NCBI GenBank assembly: GCA_964019335.1
Contig: OZ025669.1
Location: 434,001-498,000 of the forward strand
Direction: 5' to 3'
Length of the DNA: 64,000 nt
DNA from: Diplonema japonicum
Lineage: Eukaryota; Euglenozoa; Diplonemea; Diplonemida; Diplonemidae
The notes beneath the pieces are model-generated. The model made no database searches. It was given only the letters and a program-made list of their open reading frames with translations, and was not told the origin of the DNA. Below are positions 58,680-64,000 of the stretch, one piece after another. Position 1 is the first letter of the stretch. Each line of letters begins with the position of its first letter. The position numbers were made by a program, and so were the translations under genes.

Positions 58680-58710
<31 letters not shown>

Positions 58711-58859
58711 AAAAGAAAAAAAAAAAACTTGGCATCCGATAAAAAAAAAGGTAAAGAGATAAAAAAAAAGGGGGGGGAGCAGAGAGAGGGGCAAAGTTTA
58801 CCCCCCCCTTTTTTTGTTGTTGTCGTCATCGAAAAAAAAGAAGGGGGTGAAAAAAAAAT
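58574..58859. other. Intergenic homopolymers
   Basis: A T run of about 29 bases (58618-58646), an A run of about 28 bases (58680-58707) and other tracts. No gene. Confidence 0.7.
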
Positions 58860-59942
58860 CTAAAGGAAATAGTCAGGCGTGGGTTTTTTCGCTGGTACAC
58901 CTCTTGCTTCTTGTGGCGCGGCTTCGAAAATTTTGTAATTTCTCTGTTTTTTTTTTTTTTTTTTTTTTTTTTCTCAACCACACCTGTAGATGTTCATCCA
59001 GCTCAAGAATCGACGCCACGTTCCCGCACCTATAACAATAGTTAGGCGCGGACCACACTGTGACTAGTGTGTCACCAAACATGGACTTGTAACCTTCCAT
59101 GACCAGTTGATGAGACCTCGTGATCAGCTCGATTTTGTTGCAGCTGTTGAACTGCTGGACGACATCACCCCCAAAAAGGTACCCAGCACCTCTAGGCGAC
59201 AGACCCCAACCATCAATATCCTCCGGGTCGGACCAAAGAAGGTCACACATTGCCCCGTCGTGAGGCACCTCTTGCTTTCTATCGATAGTGCGAATCTGGT
59301 CCAAACTGTTAATGCTTGGCGACAGCCCACCGTGAACCGTAAGAACCTTCTGCTCTACCAGAGCAGACAAAGCTAGATAGTCGAAAACATCGGTGCAATA
59401 TCTCCACACGTTGACGCTGCCATACTTCCTAAGGCACTCGTCGTAGAACCCGTAGACTTGAGTGATTTGCCGGGATTCGTGGTTTCCTCTAATAAGCTGC
59501 ACTCTGTCAGGGTACCTTGCCTTCAGAGCCAGCAGCAGCAGGAAGGTTTCAACTGAATAGAAGCCACGGTCCACAAAATCACCCATAAATAGATAGTTTG
59601 TGTCCGGGACATCACCTCCCACCTTTAGCAGTTCTTTAAGATCGTAAAACTGTGTGGGAAAAAAAAAAAAGATTTTTTTTTTTTTTTTTAAATACCTGTC
59701 CATGGATGTCGCCCACAATTGTGATGGGTGCGTAGACCACTTGGACGTTCGGTTCGTCTACTAGAATTTCCCTTGCTTTTTGGCATAGGGCTTTTACTTC
59801 CGCTTCCTTGTGGGGGGTTTTTTGTTTTTTGTTTTTTGGTTTTTGGTTTTTTTTTTTTTTTTTTTTTTTTTGGTTTTACCTTAATAATTTCGCAGTTTTT
59901 CAACTTTTCGATATGCCTGTCAAGATCGCTGTGCGATGCCAT
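58860..59942 (-). CDS. PPP4C: Protein phosphatase 4 catalytic subunit, four exons
   Basis: Ser/Thr phosphatase of the PPP family, two metal ions at the active site; acts in DNA repair, centrosome and splicing control in other eukaryotes. Exons 59942-59880, 59806-59696, 59649-58984, 58943-58860; introns of 73, 46 and 40 nt, all GT-AG. The spliced product is 307 residues, exactly the human length. Signatures: GDIHGQ (53-58), GDFVDRG (81-87), RGNHE (112-116), HGGLSPS, and [12 protein letters not shown]. The [17 protein letters not shown] start and [14 protein letters not shown] with the DYFL end identify PP4 rather than PP2A or PP6. The last exon alone carries the C-terminal Leu that is carboxymethylated in PP2A-like enzymes. 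Confidence 0.96.
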
Positions 59943-60108
59943 TGTTAATTTTTTTGTCGGCTTTTTTTTTTTTTTTTTTTTTGCTTTTTTTTTTTTTTTG
60001 CCTTAAGGCAGTGTCCCCCACCACCCCTGTGTTTATTTTATTACTATTATTATTTTTTTTTTATTGTGTTATATAAAAATATTTTAAAAAAAAAAATAAG
60101 TGAAAAGG

Positions 60109-60152
<44 letters not shown>

Positions 60153-60209
60153 ATTATTCAAAACAAGGGGTGGGGAGAAAAAAAAAAAGAAACAAAAAGA
60201 GGTCCGACT

Positions 60210-60614
60210 TTATAAAAAGTTGATGCGCTGCTTTTTAAATTCTTCTCGTATCTGATAGCTTTTCCATGCTGCCTGGATGGTTTCAGCCGCAGAGGTCTGC
60301 CATATAACGGCGTGCCTGTCATGGCGCTGGGCAAGTAGTTTTTTAACATTCTGGCGGGACTGGTGTCTTCTAACCCAACGCTGTATTTTAAGAGTTGGGC
60401 CCAGCTGTGTCCATTGCAGTCGCCGTAGTTCGTCGCTAGTAGCACAACAGGGAGCAGCCTTACCCCCTCTGGTCTGTCCCCCGCCTGCTGTGCTGATATC
60501 TTCATACACCTTACTTAGTTTTTTAAGCTCAACTTTGTTCCTTCTAAGATCTCGAAAGGAGCACCTACTTGGCTGCTGGCCCAGCATCGGTACTGAAGCT
60601 GCTTCAGTTTGCAT
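60210..60614 (-). CDS. Small IQ-motif protein, 134 residues
   Basis: Single exon. Two IQ-like motifs: LKIQRWVRRHQSRQNVKKL (about 75-93) and the better IQAAWKSYQIREEFKKQ (about 114-130) at the C-terminus. These would bind calmodulin or a centrin-like protein. The N-terminal half is basic with a small Gly-rich loop (STAGGGQTRGGKAA). Not otherwise recognisable. Two Cys-containing segments (PCCATS) give no metal-site pattern. Confidence 0.65.
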   Translation of the reverse strand: MQTEAASVPMLGQQPSRCSFRDLRRNKVELKKLSKVYEDISTAGGGQTRGGKAAPCCATSDELRRLQWTQLGPTLKIQRWVRRHQSRQNVKKLLAQRHDRHAVIWQTSAAETIQAAWKSYQIREEFKKQRINFL

Positions 60615-61609
60615 TTTTTTATCACCTTTTTTTTTTTGTTTTTTTTAAATCAAAGAGGGACAAGAAAGAAGGGGGGGGAAAAGACACACCAAGTAATGAA
60701 TAGGGGGGGGAAAAAATTGATAAATCCACCCCCCCGCCCCCCCCCCCCTCCCTTCCTCTCGTAGCTATAAAACAGAAGAAAAAAAAAATTAAGATGGTTG
60801 ACAAAAAAAAAAAGAAAGAAAATTGAGAAAATGAACAAAAAAAATGATTTGGGGTTTTTTTCCCCCCCCCTTTTTCTTTTTTCAAAAATATCGATAACTG
60901 AGTGGAAAAAAAAAAAAGAAAATAAAAGAAACGAAGAAACAACGGCGTTGCCTTCGAAAAAGATTTTTTTTTTTTCATATCCAAAACCTGAAATGCCCCT
61001 ACGGGGCACCGTGGGGGAGAGGGGGGGAGGGGGGCACGGAAGATATTTAAGGTTTACAACCTCCAGCCGTGAACGGTGCCTTATCCTACCCACTGGCCTC
61101 TGAGAAAAAGGGAAAAGCGCGAGATAAAATTAAACAAAACCAGAAAAAAATCTGGATCTTGTCGGAAAAAACCCTATTGGTCTCGAATGCGCTGCATGTA
61201 TACACCACCGTGCATGTAAACCAGGACAAACGTCCTTGTACAGGCTCCATGGTGGCTCCTCCAAAACGGTTGTAAGAAGAGGAAGTACAAGCTGTCACTA
61301 CTCTTTTTAGTAAAGACAATAGCACAAAAGATAAAAGGGAGGGAGGGAAAAAAAAAAAACATTCTGGTACTTTCCTTTTTTTTTTTCTTTTTTTTTTTTT
61401 GCGCACCAGCCGGTTTAGCGTGGAGGGGAGGGGGGGAAGAAAATACACAACAATGAAATTTTGTGTTTTTTTTTTTTCCCCCTCCCTTATTTTTTTTTTT
61501 TCTTCTTATCAGAGTTTTTACCCGCGATAAAGATGTTGATGGAAGGAAGGGGGGAAAAAAAATTATATTTGGACTCAGCCAAAAAAAAAAAAAAAAAAAA
61601 AAAGTGATT
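60615..61609. other. Intergenic DNA of about 1 kb
   Basis: Mostly homopolymer tracts. The complex part at 61030-61300 includes a weak 54-codon minus frame (listed separately). Otherwise I see nothing. Confidence 0.5.
61086..61250 (-). CDS. Possible small protein, 54 residues
   Basis: Weak candidate. ATG 61250 has a good context (GCCACCATGG) and opens MEPVQGRLSWFTCTVVYTCS followed by AFETNRVFSDK and a hydrophobic stretch (IQIFFWFCLILSRAFPFF). A shorter overlapping frame begins at 61214. No similarity is recognised, and the region may instead be the long 3' UTR of the RNA polymerase gene. Confidence 0.25.
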   Translation of the reverse strand: MEPVQGRLSWFTCTVVYTCSAFETNRVFSDKIQIFFWFCLILSRAFPFFSEASG

Positions 61610-64000
61610 TCAAGCAAAGAAATACGGGGATTCCATGACTTCTGAGATGTCAAAGTCACCCCTTTTCGGCGGGAGGGGCAACGTCATATTTGCCGCCCTG
61701 AGCGCTCTCCCGTAGCTGGAGGATAAATCCATATACAAGTGCTCAAGGCGGTCCGGTGTGTACATCTCTACAAACGACTTTCGCAACACATTATTCAGGA
61801 CATCCATGTCACACGCATGGCCCCAATAGGAATCGTGCACCGACCCAAAATCATCGATACCCGCCTCACTCATTTTGCATGTTGTTGCGTGCACGTGGCT
61901 CGCATCCATAGAATGGATGAAGTTCGGAGGAAACGCCGTTTTATTCTTCGTCCACGAAAGCGAAAAGTTGGTCTGTTTGTAAGCGATATCTATCGCCGCC
62001 CCCATCACCTTCACTTTGCACGCTTCCGGCTTTTCTTGAAAGTAGGGCTGCATCACAGGAACACCGGCCTTTTTTTTTTTTTTTTTTTCTTTTTTTCCCG
62101 TTGTCAAAAAAAAAAAAAAATAATAATAATAATACCGGGCTGATAAACGTAATCGGCGGACAACGAAAGCCTGACTCTTTGTGCGCCTTTTCAAGAGCGT
62201 GTAACGTTTCCTTTTTTTTTTTTTTTTTTTTCCCCCTCCCAAAATATACCTTGAACCATTTCTGCACGTGGATAGCACCCATAAAGACATCCTCCAGAGA
62301 CTTCTGAATGAGGGTAACCACGTACCGTGCCACCGTCTTTAGGTAGGGGGCAGAAGGGCGGGGGACCATGTTTTCCGTCTGGGATACGAGCTGCCCGTGC
62401 ACCTGGTTGGTCATCCCCATGTTCGTCACACCATAGACATTTGTCATTACCGACTGCTTCACAGTCTTTCGCTTGAGAAGGGGGTGCACAAAGACAGCCA
62501 TTGCACTGTTTTCAGTGCTCATTTCTGCTTGGTTGTAGACTTTCACCTGTTCCAGGACTGTGGTGTATACATCAGAAGGCTTGTCGGCAAATGACTTTCG
62601 TGTCAAGTTGGCTGTGGTGGCGCCCTTCACGTCCAGTGCCAGTGCGGAGTAATGCTGCAGACCATTGCAAGACCCGTCCACGTGGATGGGCACTCTCGTT
62701 TCATAGTTTCGCGGTCCTGAAGAATGTTTCAAAGCATTCGCCAGCTCGCACAGCACAGTGTAGCCCAGAAGCGGTTTATCAGCAGACCTCCACAACGCAT
62801 CCAGTGACTCCGGATCCTCCTGGTTCCGAATGATGCTCTCCACATTGCTGTCGCACCATTGTATCCTGTCATCGAAGGACGCCTTGTCCAGCCCCATGAG
62901 GTTGGCCGCGTGGATTTTTAAGTGGAACAACCCGTTCGCCCCCAAGGGTTTCGCATCCGCGAACTCCAGCAACGATCTGATAAAGTCCGAAGCTTGATAG
63001 TTGAGCCCCGCGTGCAGAGGGTACGTCCGCCCTCTGAAGTCACAGTTCGACGGTAGCCACAATGTTTTATTCCTGAACTTCTGCGTGAGGTCCGTGATCT
63101 GCCCGGCAGATGCCGATGCAGACGTGCGTTGCGCGATTTTAATAGATTGCTCGGTGACGGCAAGCTTGTGCACTCCTTGCGATTTGAATGTTTTGAATTT
63201 TGGTGAAACAGGGGGGAGCGGGATCCACCCGCCACGCAACTTATCACCCATGTCGAGACCAGTAGCCTTCACGTACATCGAATGCTTGATGGCTACCTCT
63301 GAAAGTCGCCATCTCACGTTGTTTATGTAGTCGAGGGACTTCACGTAGTTGGTTTGGTGCGATGCTTGTGCGGTGGCATACATGAGACGCTTGCACAGGT
63401 TGTTATTGGAGTTTGAAAAGCGGAGAAGGGATGCGGAGAGGGTTTTGTAAGGAGAGGCGGTCTTACGACCGTTGACCATACGAAGCTGTAACCACGGTTC
63501 CGGTGGGCAGATCATCGGAGGGTAGTCGGTGACGAACCCGCTCTCGCTCTTTGTGAGGTCAGCAAAGTCTGCGTCAATACGCAGTATAGTCATGCTTATC
63601 GGCGGCTCAAGCGGCGTTTTCCTCACCCTAATGGTCCCCATCAGGAACGGCCTCACATTGTTGACGGTAACTGAGACCAGCAGATGCAACAGCGTGCTAG
63701 CAGCGTGGAAGTGTCTAGGCGCTATCGCCTCTCTTCGCCCATACAGTTCGGTATATTTTCGGTTCCTCGTCTCCCACTGCAAGCATAGCTTGGCAATGCT
63801 TTTCACGATGACGGAAACCTGTGCACGCTCGTCAGGTTGCGACTGTTTTTTGATCGCATCTGCTACTTGTTCTTTGACGAACGAGGGAATCTTCTCCATG
63901 TACTGATCCAAGTAGAATCTCTTGCTCCGCATGTGGTCTAGTGCTTTCTTTTCAACGTCTGCGATCTGCTGGTATACGTTGAGAAGCAATCGAGCTTCAT
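61610..64000 (-). CDS. POLRMT: Mitochondrial (T7-like) RNA polymerase, 5' end outside the window, three exons visible
   Basis: Single-subunit RNA polymerase that transcribes mitochondrial DNA. The frame is open to the window edge, so the N-terminus is missing. Visible exons: 64000-62250, 62210-62136, 62068-61610; introns 62249-62211 (39 nt) and 62135-62069 (67 nt, starts GTATTATTATTATT, ends AAAG). Family motifs in order: NCDFRGRTYPL, HVDGSCNGLQHYSAL (catalytic Asp in DGSCNG), RKTVKQSVMTNVYGVT (fingers, catalytic Lys and Tyr), GVPVMQPY, and the palm motif NFIHSMDASHVHAT with VHDSYWGHACD (second catalytic Asp). The C-terminus ends YFFA, like the FAFA of phage and yeast enzymes. All catalytic residues I can judge are present, so it should be active. 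Confidence 0.95.

Noticed and set aside
1-64000. Plus-strand reading frames, several over 150 codons, such as 11564-12436, 17609-18724 and 8185-9045
   Set aside because: They lie antisense to well-supported minus-strand genes, carry no recognisable motif and mirror the codon bias of the gene on the other strand.
1-64000. CRISPR arrays, bacterial operons, ribosome binding sites and attachment sites
   Set aside because: The window is eukaryotic nuclear DNA; none of these was seen.

Overview
This window is nuclear DNA of a flagellated unicellular eukaryote. Every protein gene I can support, about 32 of them, lies on the minus strand. Genes are separated mostly by 100-300 bases of low-complexity DNA full of A, T, G and C homopolymers. 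Sixteen short GT-AG introns (38-119 nt, most of them A-rich) can be placed exactly, because splicing restores conserved proteins: PPP4C (307 aa), DYNLT2B (142 aa), ATG8 with its C-terminal glycine, signal peptide peptidase, TRAP-beta and mitochondrial RNA polymerase. A long one-strand array with tiny gaps, possible splice acceptors upstream of start codons, a dCACHE/HAMP/cyclase-like receptor and a LINE remnant suggest a euglenozoan-type genome (diplonemid-like more than trypanosomatid, since cis introns are common). A trans-splicing dinoflagellate relative cannot be excluded. No spliced-leader RNA, rRNA or tRNA gene was seen.

Layout in transcription order, right to left. Mitochondrial RNA polymerase (5' end outside the window), a small IQ protein, PP4 catalytic subunit, peptidase T-like enzyme (two apparent frameshifts), signal peptide peptidase, a dead LINE fragment, PH-like protein, IQ/coiled-coil protein, dCACHE receptor, large coiled-coil protein with CH-like and EF-hand-like parts, Kelch membrane protein, a hypothetical protein, DYNLT2B dynein light chain, a hypothetical protein, FLCN/SMCR8-like DENN protein, ATG8, a Trp-rich hypothetical protein, ankyrin protein, two related small secreted proteins, a three-exon hypothetical protein and a large membrane protein. 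Then comes a 7 kb gene-poor island (19.0-26.0 kb) with a three-copy repeat family, a possible foldback element, a perfect 184-bp-arm palindrome and a MITE-like element. The array resumes with two coiled-coil proteins, AFG1-like ATPase, a hypothetical protein, RING protein, a hypothetical protein, a secreted glycosyl hydrolase-like protein, TRAP-beta, a WD40/EF-hand ciliary-type protein and a calcineurin B-like protein.

There is no operon-like functional grouping. Themes are cilium/cytoskeleton (DYNLT2B, WD40/EF-hand, IQ and coiled-coil proteins), secretory pathway and membrane proteins, autophagy and endolysosome (ATG8, FLCN/SMCR8-like) and mitochondrion (RNA polymerase, AFG1). Repeated single-base problems in homopolymers suggest some sequencing error.
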